Under the pieces are notes generated by a model, which saw only the letters and a list, made by a program, of their open reading frames with translations, was not told the origin of the DNA and made no database searches. From Leptospira jelokensis (GTDB lineage: Bacteria; Spirochaetota; Leptospiria; Leptospirales; Leptospiraceae), in NCBI RefSeq assembly GCF_004769635.1, contig NZ_RQGH01000005.1, forward strand, positions 1-64,000: 64,000 bases of DNA, written 5' to 3'. Every line of letters starts with the position of its first letter. The first letter of the stretch is position 1. Of this stretch, positions 38,491 through 49,610 are shown piece by piece. The position numbers and the translations under genes were made by a program.

Positions 38491-38529
38491 TAAAAAAACC
38501 TACCTAAGATTTCCCTTAAGTAGGTTTTT
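38491..38529 (-). terminator. intrinsic terminator ending the ribosomal protein operon
   Basis: Minus strand: AAAAACCTAC pairs with GTAGGTTTTT, extended by TTAAG/CTTAG (one G-T pair), giving a stem of about 15 bp with loop GGAAAT, then a run of seven T (38498-38492). It lies 31 bases past the rplQ stop and before the kinase gene. Confidence 0.88.
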
Positions 38530-38560
38530 CTAGCAAAGAATTCGTGTTAGCGGACTAAAT

Positions 38561-39079
38561 TTATTTAGCAGCCGCTACCTTTTCTTTTTTAGCCTTTTTC
38601 GGTTTTTCTTCCTTTTTGGCCGGTTTTTTCTCTTCACGTTTTGCTCTAACTTCTGCTTTTAGTTCGTCTTGCGTTTTGCGATCCACAAGTTCTAAAATGC
38701 CCATCGCAGTGTTATCTGAAGGACGGTTCACAAGTCGAATGATCCTTGTATACCCACCCACTCTTTCTGCATAACGATTGGCAAGATCTTTCAAAAGTTT
38801 TGTTACGATTTCTTGGTCACCAAGATGGCTGTAAAGGTATCTTGTATTGTGAAGGATCGCAGCATTTTTCTTTTGTTCATCCAAATTTGCTAAGTTGGCA
38901 TCTAGATTTTTTTTCGCTCTAGTGATGATTCGTTCTGCATAAGAACGAGCCACTTTTAACTTCGCCACAGAAGACTCAATTCTTTCATGACGGAGGAGAG
39001 AGATTACCATATTTTGGATCATAGCTTTTCTATGATCTGCGGATCTATTGAGTTGTTTAACTTTATTTCGTTTGTTCAT
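38561..39079 (-). CDS. rplQ: 50S ribosomal protein L17
   Basis: L17 binds 23S rRNA near the exit tunnel. The core ([55 protein letters not shown]) ends near residue 132; a Lys/Glu/Ala-rich tail of about 40 residues follows ([20 protein letters not shown]), so the 172-residue product is longer than the E. coli 127. Last gene of the operon, 1 base after rpoA. Confidence 0.96.
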   Translation of the reverse strand: MNKRNKVKQLNRSADHRKAMIQNMVISLLRHERIESSVAKLKVARSYAERIITRAKKNLDANLANLDEQKKNAAILHNTRYLYSHLGDQEIVTKLLKDLANRYAERVGGYTRIIRLVNRPSDNTAMGILELVDRKTQDELKAEVRAKREEKKPAKKEEKPKKAKKEKVAAAK

Positions 39080-39080
39080 C

Positions 39081-40058
39081 TTAAAAATCTCTCATACCGA
39101 ACGAAAGTCCCATAGAGGAAAGTTTTGCTTTCAATTCTTGTAAACTTTGTTCGCTGAAATGTTTTGATTTAGTCATCTCATCTTCTGATCTCTTCACGAG
39201 TTCACCAATGAAGTCAATTTCCAAACTGCGAAGCACGTTTGTCGAACGAACTGAAAGTTCTAATTCTTCCACGTGTTTAGATAAAGCAGCTTTCAGTTTT
39301 TCATCCGCTTCATCTAATTCTTCTTCTTCCTCTTCAATTTCTTCTTCGAAATTAATGAAAACAGTGAGGTGGTCTTTTAAAATTTTAGCAGCTTGTGCAA
39401 CTGCGTCTTCAGGGGACACAGATCCATCAGTCCAAACTTCCATAGTAAGTTTTTCGTAATCAGAACGTTGTGCAACACGAGTTTCTGATACTTCAAACAA
39501 TACTTTTTGGATTGGAGAAAAGATAGAATCGATTGGGATCGTTCCCAAAACTTCGATGTCTTTCTTTTTATCTTCCGCTGGGACGTAACCGCGCCCTCTT
39601 TGGATTTCCAAATCCATAATCAAATTGGCATCCTCATTGAGAGTCGCAATATGAAGGTCTGGGTTCATGATTTCAATGGAAGAATCTACGGCAAGGTCAG
39701 CCGCACGGAAGTAACCTGCACCCTTTAGTTCAAGGTGGATTACTTTACTTGCTTCTTTGTCTTCCGGCTCGTATTTGATTCGAACTTGTTTTAAGTTAAG
39801 AATGATACGAGTTACGTCTTCTGCTACACCTTCAATATAGGAGAACTCATGAGAGACTCCTTCAATCCGAATCGCGGAAATTGCTGCACCTTCAATCGAA
39901 GACATTAGCGTACGACGAAGGGAGTTCCCAATCGTAGTACCAATTCCTCTTTCGAAAGGTTCTGCAACAAACTTACCGTAGTTTGGTGTATTCACATCAG
40001 TTGTGAATTCGATTTTTTTGGGTCTTTTAAAACCTTTTAATAAATTCTTTGGAGACAA
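39081..40058 (-). CDS. rpoA: RNA polymerase alpha subunit
   Basis: A 325-residue alpha subunit. The N-terminal assembly domain has [20 protein letters not shown] and [19 protein letters not shown]; the C-terminal DNA/activator domain has [20 protein letters not shown]. The linker between them is strikingly acidic ([17 protein letters not shown], 39305-39352). The gene sits between rpsD and rplQ in the standard alpha-operon order. Confidence 0.97.
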   Translation of the reverse strand: MSPKNLLKGFKRPKKIEFTTDVNTPNYGKFVAEPFERGIGTTIGNSLRRTLMSSIEGAAISAIRIEGVSHEFSYIEGVAEDVTRIILNLKQVRIKYEPEDKEASKVIHLELKGAGYFRAADLAVDSSIEIMNPDLHIATLNEDANLIMDLEIQRGRGYVPAEDKKKDIEVLGTIPIDSIFSPIQKVLFEVSETRVAQRSDYEKLTMEVWTDGSVSPEDAVAQAAKILKDHLTVFINFEEEIEEEEEELDEADEKLKAALSKHVEELELSVRSTNVLRSLEIDFIGELVKRSEDEMTKSKHFSEQSLQELKAKLSSMGLSFGMRDF

Positions 40059-40083
40059 TGTCGTATCCTTCTTCTCTAAATTC

Positions 40084-40716
40084 TTACTTCGAGTACAACT
40101 CTACGATTACCTGTTCTTTCACAGGGATATCAATATGCTCTCTTGTTGGAAGTGATAACACTTCTCCGGAGAACTTGGTATAATCCACACTCACCCAAGA
40201 AGCAGTTCGATTGATTGCTTGGGCTAGTTTGATATTCTCTTCGATAAACGCAGATTTTTGGAATTTCTCACGAATTTCGATTTTATCACCAACATTCACA
40301 CGATAAGAACAAATGTCCACTCGGTGGCCATTCACAAGGATGTGTCTGTGTGCCACAAAGTTACGAGCTTGCCTTCGAGTCACAGCGAAACCCATACGAT
40401 AGAGAACATTGTCCAATCTTCTTTCGAGGAATTGGAGTAAGTTCTCACCAGGAATCCCTGGAGTGTGAGATGCTTCTTCAAAGTATCTACGGAATTGTTT
40501 TTCTAAAACACCGTAAGCGCGTTTGACTTTTTGTTTTTCACGAAGCTGTGCCCCGTATTCCGTGATCTTTCCTTTTTTCTTAGGAGGAAGGCCTGGTGGG
40601 TACTTTCTCTTTTCAAGGGAAGATTTTTCTTTATGTAATGTATGACTATTTTTGAGAAAGAGGTTAAGCCCCTCTCTTCTCATCAATTTAACAACTGGAC
40701 CTCGGTAACGTGCCAT
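40084..40716 (-). CDS. rpsD: 30S ribosomal protein S4
   Basis: S4 nucleates 30S assembly by binding 16S rRNA. The 210-residue product has an N-terminal part without the four zinc cysteines (a C-minus S4), then [20 protein letters not shown] and the S4 RNA-binding domain [20 protein letters not shown] with [20 protein letters not shown]4 commonly represses the alpha operon in other bacteria; no leader structure was identified here. Confidence 0.97.
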   Translation of the reverse strand: MARYRGPVVKLMRREGLNLFLKNSHTLHKEKSSLEKRKYPPGLPPKKKGKITEYGAQLREKQKVKRAYGVLEKQFRRYFEEASHTPGIPGENLLQFLERRLDNVLYRMGFAVTRRQARNFVAHRHILVNGHRVDICSYRVNVGDKIEIREKFQKSAFIEENIKLAQAINRTASWVSVDYTKFSGEVLSLPTREHIDIPVKEQVIVELYSK

Positions 40717-40725
40717 ATCTAATTC

Positions 40726-41139
40726 CTACACCCTTCTTCTTTTTCGTGGTCGGCACCCATTGTGCGGGAGCGGAGTTACGTCTTTAATGAGTTTGATTGA
40801 TAGACCTTTTGTGGTCAAAGAACGAATGGCAGATTCACGTCCAATCCCAGGACCTGAAACCATTACATCCACTTCTGATAAACCAGCTGCTTCAATTGCT
40901 TTGTCGGCAGCGTTCGTTGCCGCAACTTGTGCAGCATAAGGAGTGGATTTTTTAGATCCACGAAATCCCATCATTCCAGAAGAAGACCAAGAAAGAACGT
41001 TACCAGCCATATCCGTAATGGATACGATAGTGTTGTTAAACGAAGCTTGGATATAAACCTTACCCCGTGGAACGTTTTTCTTTTCTTTTTTCTTAACCTT
41101 TTTGGTATCTTTTTTATTCTTTGCGTCTTTTTCAGCCAT
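40726..41139 (-). CDS. rpsK: 30S ribosomal protein S11
   Basis: S11 lies on the 30S platform and contacts S7 and the mRNA exit. The 137-residue product has [40 protein letters not shown] and the C-terminal [13 protein letters not shown]. The first 22 residues form a Lys-rich extension ([16 protein letters not shown]) absent from shorter orthologues. Confidence 0.97.
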   Translation of the reverse strand: MAEKDAKNKKDTKKVKKKEKKNVPRGKVYIQASFNNTIVSITDMAGNVLSWSSSGMMGFRGSKKSTPYAAQVAATNAADKAIEAAGLSEVDVMVSGPGIGRESAIRSLTTKGLSIKLIKDVTPLPHNGCRPRKRRRV

Positions 41140-41150
41140 GGATTAGTCCT

Positions 41151-41528
41151 CTACTTCGTAGCCTTTTTCTTATTCGCTACGGTTTTCTTGACGCCCTTAC
41201 GGGTCCTTGCGTTGGTTCTGGTTCTTTGTCCATTGACTGGAAGTCCACGTCTGTGACGGAAACCTCTGTAACATCCCACATCCATCAATCGTTTGATGTT
41301 GAGGTTGACTTCAGAACGAAGATCCCCTTCTACCTGGTATGATTCTTCAATGACTCGTCGGATCGCGGCTTCTTGTTCGTCCGAAAGGTCCTTCACCCTG
41401 ATAGATTCGTCAATTCCTGCTTTTTTCAGGATATTTTGAGAGGAGGTCTTACCAATACCAAATACGTATGTAAGACCGATTACAATTCTTTTGTTTGATG
41501 GTAAATCAACACCCGCGATACGTGCCAT
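41151..41528 (-). CDS. rpsM: 30S ribosomal protein S13
   Basis: S13 sits in the 30S head and forms bridges to the 50S subunit. The 125-residue product begins [20 protein letters not shown] and has the H2TH part and the tail [20 protein letters not shown]. It follows rpmJ in the usual order. Confidence 0.97.
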   Translation of the reverse strand: MARIAGVDLPSNKRIVIGLTYVFGIGKTSSQNILKKAGIDESIRVKDLSDEQEAAIRRVIEESYQVEGDLRSEVNLNIKRLMDVGCYRGFRHRRGLPVNGQRTRTNARTRKGVKKTVANKKKATK

Positions 41529-41534
41529 ATCTTC

Positions 41535-41648
41535 CTATCTTTGCCTTTGTTTGTGTTTTGGGTTTGTGCAAATCACTCGGATTACACCTTTTCTGCGAAT
41601 GACTTTGCATTCTGGACAGATTTTTTTGACTGATGCTCTAACTTTCAT
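41535..41648 (-). CDS. rpmJ: 50S ribosomal protein L36
   Basis: A 37-residue protein starting [19 protein letters not shown]; zinc ligands Cys11, Cys14, Cys27 and His32 are all present, so this is the zinc-binding (C-plus) form. It lies between infA and rpsM as expected. Too short for most gene callers, but the match to L36 is complete from first Met to stop. Confidence 0.97.
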   Translation of the reverse strand: MKVRASVKKICPECKVIRRKGVIRVICTNPKHKQRQR

Positions 41649-41657
41649 TATAGTTTC

Positions 41658-41876
41658 CTATTTCTTTCTGTAAGTGATACGGCCCTTGGTTAAGTCATAA
41701 GGAGAAAGTTCCACAGTGACTTTGTCTCCAGGCAAAATACGAATGTAATGCATACGCATCTTTCCTGAAATGTGCGCTAGAACTTTGTGACCATTCTCAA
41801 GTTCCACACGGAACATCGCATTTGGTAACGGTTCTAAAACGGTCCCGTCAATGGTAATTGCTTCTTCCTTAGCCAG
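41658..41876 (-). CDS. infA: translation initiation factor IF-1, apparent CTG start
   Basis: IF-1 binds the 30S A site during initiation. A 72-codon frame reads (L/M)[19 protein letters not shown], then [20 protein letters not shown] and [20 protein letters not shown], ending in ITYRKK, which is IF-1 from first to last residue. There is no ATG, GTG or TTG at the start: the codon in the Met position is CTG (41876-41874), with an in-frame TAG two codons upstream. AGGAG lies 7 bases before it and overlaps the adk stop. The next in-frame ATG (residue 21) would delete a core strand. Start codon judged CTG, possibly for autoregulation. Confidence 0.93.
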   Translation of the reverse strand: MAKEEAITIDGTVLEPLPNAMFRVELENGHKVLAHISGKMRMHYIRILPGDKVTVELSPYDLTKGRITYRKK

Positions 41877-41886
41877 AGTCTATCTC

Positions 41887-42450
41887 CTACTGGATTGATT
41901 TTAAAATAGTGTTAGTGATTTCTTCCATACTTCCCAAACCATTGATTTGCCGAAGGATCCCCGTGCCTTTATAAAAGTCAATCAGGGGCAACGTCTTGGT
42001 GTTGTAAGTATGCAGACGGTTTTTGATGGTCTCTTCGTTGTCATCCGAGCGCCCTTCTTTGATCGCTCTACCTAGCAACCGTTTGACGAGTTCTTCGTCA
42101 GGAACGTCTAGGTTGACAACGGAGTCGAGCTCCATGTGAAGCTCTTTGAGGATTTCCGCGAGAGCCTTTGCTTGCTCCACCGTCCTTGGAAATCCATCCA
42201 ATATGAATCCATTTGCACAATCTGCTTCGACCAACCGGTCGCGAATTATGCCTATAACGACAGCATCTGGAACAAGGTCTCCCGCGTCCATAAATTTTTT
42301 CGCTTCAATCCCCATAGCCGTGCCATTTTTTACGGCTGCCCGAAGGATATCGCCAGTGGAAATCTGAGGGATTTTGTATTTCTCTTTGATGATGTCAGCT
42401 TGTGTTCCCTTACCAGCACCTGGAGGGCCCATAAATATGAGTCTCTTCAT
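41887..42450 (-). CDS. adk: adenylate kinase (short form)
   Basis: Adk converts ATP and AMP to two ADP. The 187-residue product has [10 protein letters not shown] (P-loop), [24 protein letters not shown] and the arginines of [19 protein letters not shown]. The LID is the short kind without zinc cysteines. Position between secY and infA is standard; no map gene lies between adk and infA. Confidence 0.96.
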   Translation of the reverse strand: MKRLIFMGPPGAGKGTQADIIKEKYKIPQISTGDILRAAVKNGTAMGIEAKKFMDAGDLVPDAVVIGIIRDRLVEADCANGFILDGFPRTVEQAKALAEILKELHMELDSVVNLDVPDEELVKRLLGRAIKEGRSDDNEETIKNRLHTYNTKTLPLIDFYKGTGILRQINGLGSMEEITNTILKSIQ

Positions 42451-42453
42451 TCG

Positions 42454-43836
42454 TTACACTCTTCCCTTGATTTTAGTCTTTTTCATGAATCCTTCGTAGT
42501 TTCTCATGAGGAGTTGGGCTTCGATTTGTTTTAAGGTTTCGAGTGCCACACCCACCATAATGAGAAGAGAAGTCCCTCCGAATGTATACACCAATGTTCC
42601 CCCACCGGTGTTGGAACCGAGGTTTAAGAACTTAATGATGAGATAAGGAGCAAGAGCAAGACCTGCAAGGAAAAGAGCACCCGGTAAGGTGATTCGATTC
42701 AAAATTTTCTCAATCATTTCTTTGGTTTGGCTTCCTGGACGGACTCCTGGGATAAACCCACCGTATTTTTTTAGGTTATCAGCCAACTCTTGCGGGTTGA
42801 ACTGGATCGCTGTATAAAAATACGCAAAGAAGATGATGAGAGAAGTATAAATCACATAGTAAAATAAGGCATGGTACCAGATTTGTGAAAATGGATTGAA
42901 ATAGTCCATAATCACAGCCCAACCAGCCCACTGTCCGCCTTTCGAAGACAACCACTGAACAATTGTTTGTGGGAATAGGATCAGCGATGATGCAAAGATA
43001 ATTGGCATTACGTTGGCACTATTCACTTTGAAAGGAATGGATTGGCTACGAGCCTGAACCATCTTCCTTCCTACCATTTGTTTTCCATAATTCAGTGGAA
43101 CCCGGCGAACCCCTTGGGTCAAAATCACCGTAAGGGAGATGAGAACGATAAAGATAATGATAAGGATAAGGATGCTAAGAGCGTCAGAAGTGTCCGAGGT
43201 AAACATCGCAATGAGTGCTTCCGGCATACGACCAATGATACCAGCAAAGATAATGAGGGAGATTCCATTCCCGATCCCACGCTCAGTGATTTGTTCCCCA
43301 AGCCAAATGAGAAGAACCGTTCCCGTTGTGATGGAAAGCATCGCAATCGGTAAAAAGTATCCTTCCACGGATGGATTGATCAAACCCGGGTATCTTGCTG
43401 CTCCGTTATTGCCAGCACCTGTTGAATAGGAATTTGCAAGTTGGATCACAGCAAGGGACTGGATTGCACAGAGGATGAGAGTTCCGTACTTTGTGTACTG
43501 TTGGATTTTTTTCCTGCCTTCTTCCCCTTCTTTTTGCATCTTTTGCAAACTAGGGATGAGAACCATCACAAGCTGCATGATGATGGATGAGGAGATGTAA
43601 GGCATAATCCCAAGAGCAAAAATAGAAAATTTGAGAAGAGCACCACCAGCAAACAAATCCACCATTCCAAGGAAACCTTCACTGGAATCGGCAGTAATGC
43701 CCGACACAATCAAACTGTTGATACCAGGAATGGTCACATGTGTTCCCATTCTGAAAAGTAACAACATACCGATTGTAAATAGGATTTTAGATCTTAATTC
43801 CGGGATTCGAAAGATGTTAGCGATGGTTTGAAACAT
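42454..43836 (-). CDS. secY: preprotein translocase subunit SecY
   Basis: SecY is the membrane channel for protein export. The 460-residue product has ten predicted helices, the plug region after [31 protein letters not shown], and the cytosolic loops [13 protein letters not shown] and RNYEGFMKK that bind SecA and ribosome. It overlaps none of its neighbours but is 3-7 bases from each. Confidence 0.96.
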   Translation of the reverse strand: MFQTIANIFRIPELRSKILFTIGMLLLFRMGTHVTIPGINSLIVSGITADSSEGFLGMVDLFAGGALLKFSIFALGIMPYISSSIIMQLVMVLIPSLQKMQKEGEEGRKKIQQYTKYGTLILCAIQSLAVIQLANSYSTGAGNNGAARYPGLINPSVEGYFLPIAMLSITTGTVLLIWLGEQITERGIGNGISLIIFAGIIGRMPEALIAMFTSDTSDALSILILIIIFIVLISLTVILTQGVRRVPLNYGKQMVGRKMVQARSQSIPFKVNSANVMPIIFASSLILFPQTIVQWLSSKGGQWAGWAVIMDYFNPFSQIWYHALFYYVIYTSLIIFFAYFYTAIQFNPQELADNLKKYGGFIPGVRPGSQTKEMIEKILNRITLPGALFLAGLALAPYLIIKFLNLGSNTGGGTLVYTFGGTSLLIMVGVALETLKQIEAQLLMRNYEGFMKKTKIKGRV

Positions 43837-43843
43837 AGTTTAT

Positions 43844-44377
43844 CTAGTTTGTTTTCTCTTCTTTTTTCTTTTCTCTGATGATGACCTTTCCACCAGCTTT
43901 TTCGATTTTCTCTTTTGCTGAGGCAGAAAAAGCATCAACCGTAATGGTGATGGCAGCTGTCACTTCTCCCGTTCCGAGTAATTTGATCGGTCCTACTTCG
44001 GACTTAATCAAAGACTTCGCTTTGAGAATGGCAGGAGTTACTTCCCCCGTAAGACCAGCTTTCGCCAATGCTACTAGGTTTACTGGTTGGAATTCAACTG
44101 AGAAAATATTGGTAAAACCACGTTTTGGCAAACGTCTGTGGAGAGGGAGCTGTCCCCCTTCAAATCCACGTCTCATCGAAGCAGCACGGGCTCTTTGTCC
44201 TTTGGACCCACGAGTGGAAGTTTTTCCCATCCCAGATCCAGGGCCTTGGCCCACACGTTTCGGAGATGTTTTTGCACCTTCCGGAACCGGAACCAAGTTT
44301 TTGTTGCCGAGAGATGTGGATTTTTTCGGACGTTTTGCGCCGAACCCACGACCTTGTTCAATTCTATCTTGTGCCAT
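43844..44377 (-). CDS. rplO: 50S ribosomal protein L15
   Basis: L15 is a late-assembly 50S protein. Core motifs are KRVGQGPGSGMGKTSTRGSK, RGFEGGQLPLHRRLPKRGF and GGKVIIREKK. The 177-residue product carries about 20 extra residues at the N-terminus compared with E. coli L15 (144). Gene order L30-L15-SecY is normal. Confidence 0.95.
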   Translation of the reverse strand: MAQDRIEQGRGFGAKRPKKSTSLGNKNLVPVPEGAKTSPKRVGQGPGSGMGKTSTRGSKGQRARAASMRRGFEGGQLPLHRRLPKRGFTNIFSVEFQPVNLVALAKAGLTGEVTPAILKAKSLIKSEVGPIKLLGTGEVTAAITITVDAFSASAKEKIEKAGGKVIIREKKKEEKTN

Positions 44378-44381
44378 ACAA

Positions 44382-44561
44382 TTATACCTTTTCCACTTTC
44401 AACAAGTAACCTACTTGTCGTAACATCCCTTTCAATTGGGGAGTCATTTTGTGTTTTTTGGATTGACCTTTCTTTTTAAGGCCGAGAGCAATCAGAGTTT
44501 TTTTGTGCATTGGAATGATGCCAATAGAACTTCTTTCTTGCGTTACGATCACTTCTTCCAT
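44382..44561 (-). CDS. rpmD: 50S ribosomal protein L30
   Basis: A 59-residue protein: [32 protein letters not shown], and [15 protein letters not shown], the usual bacterial L30 pattern and size. It fills the gap between rpsE and rplO exactly, with 4 bases to the L15 ATG. Confidence 0.95.
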   Translation of the reverse strand: MEEVIVTQERSSIGIIPMHKKTLIALGLKKKGQSKKHKMTPQLKGMLRQVGYLLKVEKV

Positions 44562-44575
44562 AGTCAGTTCCCTTT

Positions 44576-45082
<507 letters not shown>

Positions 45083-45451
45083 TTAGAACTCCAATCCACC
45101 TTCGCGGGCAGAATCAGCAAACGCAGCGATCCTTCCGTGGTAAACCATTCCAGAACGGTCTAAAACCACTTGCGAAACACCTGCTTTTTTCGCCTTGTCA
45201 GCGACTACTTTACCGAGTTCGGTTGCAGCCGATTTACTCTTCTTAGAATTTTCATGTTTCGGAAAATCTTTCTCGAGGGTAGTTGCGTAAACTAATGTTA
45301 CACCCTTTGCATCATCAATGATTTGTGCAGTGAGGTAACGGTTCGTTTTGTTGAACACTAACCGAGGTCTTTCCGATGTTTGGCGGAGTTTGTATCGAAC
45401 TCTCTCCGCTCTTCTCAATCTTTTCGTATTTTTAGCTGTCTTGTTGATCAT
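45083..45451 (-). CDS. rplR: 50S ribosomal protein L18
   Basis: L18 binds 5S rRNA in the central protuberance. The 122-residue product has [38 protein letters not shown], and the C-terminal [20 protein letters not shown] and AREGGLEF, all typical. Confidence 0.97.
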   Translation of the reverse strand: MINKTAKNTKRLRRAERVRYKLRQTSERPRLVFNKTNRYLTAQIIDDAKGVTLVYATTLEKDFPKHENSKKSKSAATELGKVVADKAKKAGVSQVVLDRSGMVYHGRIAAFADSAREGGLEF

Positions 45452-45457
45452 GACGTT

Positions 45458-45997
45458 CTACTTCTTACCGGTTTTTCCGGCCTTTCTACGGATGTATTCA
45501 TTCGCGTATTTGATCCCTTTGCCTTTATAAGGCTCAGGAGGTCTTTTGGAACGAATATCAGCCGCAACTTGTCCAACCAGTTGTCGGTCTATCCCCGATA
45601 CTTTGATTTTGAGCTGATCTGCGACTTCAATTTTGATGCCATTTGGTTCTGGGAAAACCACTTCATGAGAATAACCAAGTGCCATCACGAGATCCTTACC
45701 ACGTTTTTGTGCACGGTAACCGACCCCAGTGATTTCTAGGTTTTTTTCCCAACCGGAAGTGACTCCTTTTACGCAGTTCATCGCAAGGGAACGAACAAGA
45801 CCATGGAGTGCCACAGTCTTTTGGTCTTCACTTTTACGAGTAAAAACCAATTCTCCGTTTTCTACGTTGGCACTGACACCTTCGTAAATAGGAGTTTTTA
45901 ATTCCCCTAACGGCCCTTTAATGGTAAGGGCTTCTGCATCTGCTTTTACTTCTACCTTTGCAGGCAATTTGATGATACTTTTTCCAACTCGAGACAT
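45458..45997 (-). CDS. rplF: 50S ribosomal protein L6
   Basis: L6 sits near the factor-binding site of the 50S subunit. The 179-residue product has two similar domains: [19 protein letters not shown] at the start and [20 protein letters not shown] in the second, with [20 protein letters not shown] near the C-terminus. Confidence 0.97.
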   Translation of the reverse strand: MSRVGKSIIKLPAKVEVKADAEALTIKGPLGELKTPIYEGVSANVENGELVFTRKSEDQKTVALHGLVRSLAMNCVKGVTSGWEKNLEITGVGYRAQKRGKDLVMALGYSHEVVFPEPNGIKIEVADQLKIKVSGIDRQLVGQVAADIRSKRPPEPYKGKGIKYANEYIRRKAGKTGKK

Positions 45998-46011
45998 AGT
46001 GTTATCGTTCT

Positions 46012-46410
46012 CTAGAATACCTTACAGAGAACTTCCCCTCCTACTCTGAGTTTACGAGCACGTTTCCCAGTCATCACCCCTTTCGAAGTCGAAAGGATGA
46101 GAGTTCCGATATTGTTACGGAACGGGCGGATTTCACCAGATTGGATGTAAACGCGACGACCTGGAGTGGATACTCGTTCGATCATACGAATCACTGGTTT
46201 CTTTTCCGTGTCATATTTTAGTTTTACTTGGAAGTCATCAAAACTTCCATTTTTTACAGTTTGGACATCATCTACAAAACCTTCTTCTTTTAGAAGATCT
46301 AGGATGGACTTTTTGATTTTGCTACCAGGAATCACACAAAGCTCATGTTTCGCTTGTTGTGCATTTCTGATTCTTGTTAGCATATCTGCGATTGGATCTG
46401 AAAGACTCAT
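46012..46410 (-). CDS. rpsH: 30S ribosomal protein S8
   Basis: S8 binds the 16S central domain and represses the spc operon in E. coli. The 132-residue product shows [31 protein letters not shown] and [20 protein letters not shown] plus VLCKVF at the end. Confidence 0.97.
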   Translation of the reverse strand: MSLSDPIADMLTRIRNAQQAKHELCVIPGSKIKKSILDLLKEEGFVDDVQTVKNGSFDDFQVKLKYDTEKKPVIRMIERVSTPGRRVYIQSGEIRPFRNNIGTLILSTSKGVMTGKRARKLRVGGEVLCKVF

Positions 46411-46427
46411 ATCTTACCTTAACCTAA

Positions 46428-46613
46428 TTACCAGGAGGACTTTTTCACACCGGGGATCTGAGCCTTGCTAGCAAGGTCCCGGAAGCAAAGACGACACATA
46501 TCAAAGCGGCGCAAGTAAGCGCGTGATCGACCACAAAGAGGGCAACGATTGTACTCTCTCACTTTGAATTTTTGCTCTTTGGCGTGGCGTTCCATCATTG
46601 ATTTTTTCGCCAT
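46428..46613 (-). CDS. rpsN: 30S ribosomal protein S14, zinc type
   Basis: The 61-residue short form of S14, with zinc ligands Cys24, Cys27, Cys40 and Cys43 ([22 protein letters not shown]). It shares the C-plus state with L36 in the same operon. It lies between rplE and rpsH as usual. Confidence 0.97.
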   Translation of the reverse strand: MAKKSMMERHAKEQKFKVREYNRCPLCGRSRAYLRRFDMCRLCFRDLASKAQIPGVKKSSW

Positions 46614-46623
46614 GAATAATCTC

Positions 46624-47175
46624 CTACTTACCTGCCGTTCGGTAAGGCATACCGAAGGCTTGGAATAATTCGAACGCTTCTTTGTCCACTTCCGTGTTCG
46701 TTACGAAAGTGATATTGATTCCATAGATCGTATTGATTTTATCAAATTGGATCTCTGGGAAAATGATCTGTTCTCTGACAGAAAGGTTGTAATTCCCTCT
46801 TCCATCAAAACCTTTCGGGCTTACACCACGAAAGTCACGAACCCTTGGAAGGGCTACGTTGATAAAACGATCAAGGAACTCATACATATGATGACCACGA
46901 AGGGTCACTTTGCAACCGAGCACCATACCTTCTCTCACTTTGAAACCAGCAATTGATTTCTTTGCGAAGGTTTTTACCGGTCTTTGGCCAGTGATTTGGC
47001 CAATCTCCACAAGGCATGCTTCCATTGCTTTTGGGTTGGTATGAGCTTCGCCCATCCCTACGTTGATTACGATTTTTTCGAGTTTAGGAACTCGCATCAC
47101 ACTTTGAAAGCCGAGTGACTTTTGGAGTGTAGGACGAATTTCCTTTTCGTATTTTGATTTAAGCCTAGGTACCAT
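46624..47175 (-). CDS. rplE: 50S ribosomal protein L5
   Basis: L5 binds 5S rRNA. The 183-residue product has [60 protein letters not shown] and ends [16 protein letters not shown], a good match in content and length. Confidence 0.97.
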   Translation of the reverse strand: MVPRLKSKYEKEIRPTLQKSLGFQSVMRVPKLEKIVINVGMGEAHTNPKAMEACLVEIGQITGQRPVKTFAKKSIAGFKVREGMVLGCKVTLRGHHMYEFLDRFINVALPRVRDFRGVSPKGFDGRGNYNLSVREQIIFPEIQFDKINTIYGINITFVTNTEVDKEAFELFQAFGMPYRTAGK

Positions 47176-47177
47176 AT

Positions 47178-47561
47178 CTATACTTCTTTCCCTTCAGGTC
47201 GAGTCACTCGTACGGATTTACCATCCTTCTTGGCAAAGCCCAAGCGTACAGCCTTAATTTTCTTCTTAGGCTTCGCTTTGTTCTCTGCTTTTGCGTCGTG
47301 AAACATCACATTGGAAATATGGATTGGGAATTCGATTTCAATCGCACCACCACCAGGGTTTTCCTGAGTTGGGCGAACGAATCTTTTTCGTTTGTTCACA
47401 CCTTCGATGTAAACGCGGTCTTTGCGTTTATCAACAGCGAGAACTTTCCCTTTTTTTCCTTTTTCTTTTCCAGAAATCACAAGGACTTCATCGTCCTTTT
47501 TGATTTTTGTTTTTTTGAATTTAGTAGGCTCGGAACCTCTATATGCTAACTTAGTCGCCAT
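47178..47561 (-). CDS. rplX: 50S ribosomal protein L24
   Basis: L24 starts 50S assembly. The KOW motif is [20 protein letters not shown], followed by [20 protein letters not shown]. At 127 residues it is about 20 longer than usual, with an extra basic N-terminus ([15 protein letters not shown]) and a short tail. Confidence 0.95.
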
Positions 47562-47562
47562 C

Positions 47563-47955
47563 TTAGAGAACCTCCGGAGCTAGAGATATAATTTTCATGT
47601 ATTTTTTATCACGAAGTTCGCGGGCAACAGGTCCGAAGATCCTTGTTCCTTTTGGATTGCCTTTATCATCGATGATGGCAACCGCATTGTCATCAAAACG
47701 GATATAGGTTCCGTCTGGACGACGAACTTCTTTTTTCGTTCTTACGACAACGGCTCTTTGAACCGCTTTGTTATGCACTTTTTTCCCTTGCCCGTCACGA
47801 AGACCGTATGCAGGTTGTGCTTCCTTCACAGCGACGATGATTTCGTCACCAAGCGTTGCGTAGCGTTTTTTGGAACCGCCAAGCACTTTAACGCACATGA
47901 CTTTTTTCACACCCGAGTTATCGGCTACTTGTAAAATAGTTTCTTGTTGGATCAT
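47563..47955 (-). CDS. rplN: 50S ribosomal protein L14
   Basis: L14 forms an intersubunit bridge with 16S rRNA. The 130-residue product begins [20 protein letters not shown] and has the [18 protein letters not shown] and [20 protein letters not shown] segments. It overlaps rpsQ by 4 bases. Confidence 0.97.
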
Positions 47956-48221
47956 ACTAATTTCGCCTTCTCAATTACCTTTACAAGTTTATGGTGTTTC
48001 TGTTTAGAAAGTGGTCTTGTTTCCACAGCGATGACTCGATCACCAACTTGACACTCGTTCTTCTCATCGTGAATTTTCACGCGGGAAGTTCTGGTCATAA
48101 TCTTCTTAAACCGTGGGTGTACTTTTCTTGTGATGATTTCGATCACTACGGTTTTATCCATAGCATCACTCACAACTACACCTTGGATGGTTAAAGACTT
48201 TTTAGAGTTTTTATCTTCCAT
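47952..48221 (-). CDS. rpsQ: 30S ribosomal protein S17
   Basis: An 89-residue S17 with the OB-fold pattern [38 protein letters not shown] and [20 protein letters not shown]. It binds the 5' domain of 16S rRNA. It starts 3 bases after rpmC. Confidence 0.97.
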   Translation of the reverse strand: MEDKNSKKSLTIQGVVVSDAMDKTVVIEIITRKVHPRFKKIMTRTSRVKIHDEKNECQVGDRVIAVETRPLSKQKHHKLVKVIEKAKLV

Positions 48222-48224
48222 AAC

Positions 48225-48497
48225 CTACTTCTTCTTACCTTTGCTTGTTTTGGCAGCTTTTGGAGCTGAACCAGCCTTTGGTGCGATTTGTTTGAGTTTA
48301 CCTTTTGCACTGAGTTCCTTCTCGCGAAGGACAGTGAGTGCTTGGGCAATTCTCTTCTTATGATTGCGGATTACTTTTGGGTTCTCAAGTGATCTTGTAA
48401 CACCAAATTGGAATCTTGCTTTTCTTACTTCTTCGGAAGAGGAAAGAATTTCTTTCTTCAAATCTTCTGGAGAAAGTGATTTGAAATCGTCTTTCAT
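48225..48497 (-). CDS. rpmC: 50S ribosomal protein L29
   Basis: A 90-residue L29. The two-helix core ([39 protein letters not shown]) is followed by an extra Lys/Ala-rich tail of about 20 residues ([17 protein letters not shown]), so it is longer than the usual 63-70. It overlaps rplP by 4 bases. Confidence 0.94.
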   Translation of the reverse strand: MKDDFKSLSPEDLKKEILSSSEEVRKARFQFGVTRSLENPKVIRNHKKRIAQALTVLREKELSAKGKLKQIAPKAGSAPKAAKTSKGKKK

Positions 48498-48907
48498 AGA
48501 ACGTTCCTCTTAACAAATGAAGTTTCTACTGGCAGTTTGAACGCCGCTAGGTGGAGTGCTTTTCTAGCAGTGTCTTCATCAACACCAGCCATTTCAAAAA
48601 GAACTCGTCCTGGTCGGATTTCAGCAATCCAGAACTCAGGGTTACCTTTACCTTTACCCATACGAGTTTCGGCAGGTTTTTTAGTGATTGGTAAATGAGG
48701 GAAGATCCTGATCCATAATTTCCCACCTCGTTTGACTTGGCGGTTGATGGTGATCCTTGCAGCCTCAATTTGGCGCGCCGTGATACGACCGGAAGAAATG
48801 GCTTTTAAACCAAATTCTCCGAACGCAACGTAAGAACCTCTTTCGTCCTTACCTTTTAAGCGCCCTCTTTGGCGTTTTCTAAATTTTACTCGTTTAGGTG
48901 CTAACAT
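48494..48907 (-). CDS. rplP: 50S ribosomal protein L16
   Basis: L16 helps shape the A site of the peptidyl-transferase centre. The 137-residue product has [17 protein letters not shown], the [20 protein letters not shown] segment, [20 protein letters not shown] and [20 protein letters not shown], full length and typical. Confidence 0.97.
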   Translation of the reverse strand: MLAPKRVKFRKRQRGRLKGKDERGSYVAFGEFGLKAISSGRITARQIEAARITINRQVKRGGKLWIRIFPHLPITKKPAETRMGKGKGNPEFWIAEIRPGRVLFEMAGVDEDTARKALHLAAFKLPVETSFVKRNVL

Positions 48908-48929
48908 GATGGTTTCTCTTTAGTACTTC

Positions 48930-49607
48930 TTAACTCGTTCTACGTTTTACAGCGTATTTATCTTCATCGGACTCTTCCTTCGTTGGGAAGTAGTCACCTG
49001 TATAAGTCCATACTTTCACACCAATTTGTCCGAAAGTCGTGAGAGCTTCTTTGAATCCAAAATCAATTTTGGCACGAAGTGTATGGAGTGGAACTCGTCC
49101 TTCCATATACTTTTCTGTTCTTGCCATGTCCGCTCCGTTGAGACGTCCAGAGATTTGGATTTTGACTCCTTCTACTCCACCGCGCATCGCACGACGAAGT
49201 TCCGCTTTCATCACACGACGGAAAGGCATCCTTTGTTCGATTTGAAGCGCCACTGTTTCCGCAATCGCTTGTGCAATTACTTCTGGTTTTTTCACTTCGA
49301 TGATGTTCATTCCAATCGGCTTATCAGCGAACTTTTTCAGTTCTTGTTTTACCGCTTCGATGTTTTGGCCTTTTTGACCAATCACCATACCTGGTTTAGA
49401 AGTATGGAGGTTCACGTTGATTTTTTCAGGGAATCTTTCGATTATGATTTTGACAACGGATGCATTTTTGAATTTCTTCAGAAGGAATCTACGGATCTTG
49501 ATATCTTCGTGAAGATTTTTAATGTAATCTTGTTTGGAAAACCAAACCGAATCCCAGTTACGTGTGATTCCGATTCGTAGTCCGATTGGATTTACTTTCT
49601 GACCCAT
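48930..49607 (-). CDS. rpsC: 30S ribosomal protein S3
   Basis: S3 lines the mRNA entry channel. The 225-residue product has [20 protein letters not shown], the KH domain with [16 protein letters not shown], and [20 protein letters not shown] with [21 protein letters not shown] small gap of 22 bases precedes rplP. Confidence 0.97.
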   Translation of the reverse strand: MGQKVNPIGLRIGITRNWDSVWFSKQDYIKNLHEDIKIRRFLLKKFKNASVVKIIIERFPEKINVNLHTSKPGMVIGQKGQNIEAVKQELKKFADKPIGMNIIEVKKPEVIAQAIAETVALQIEQRMPFRRVMKAELRRAMRGGVEGVKIQISGRLNGADMARTEKYMEGRVPLHTLRAKIDFGFKEALTTFGQIGVKVWTYTGDYFPTKEESDEDKYAVKRRTS

Positions 49608-49610
49608 AAA

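Noticed and set aside
41658..41816. infA starting at the internal ATG (residue 21)
   Set aside because: It would remove the first strand of the IF-1 barrel, which is plainly encoded upstream, and lacks a ribosome-binding site.
43042..43429. Long antisense frames within secY, and similar ones across the ribosomal genes and rpoB/rpoC
   Set aside because: They are shadows of strongly coding genes on the other strand, with skewed composition and no similarity to proteins I know.
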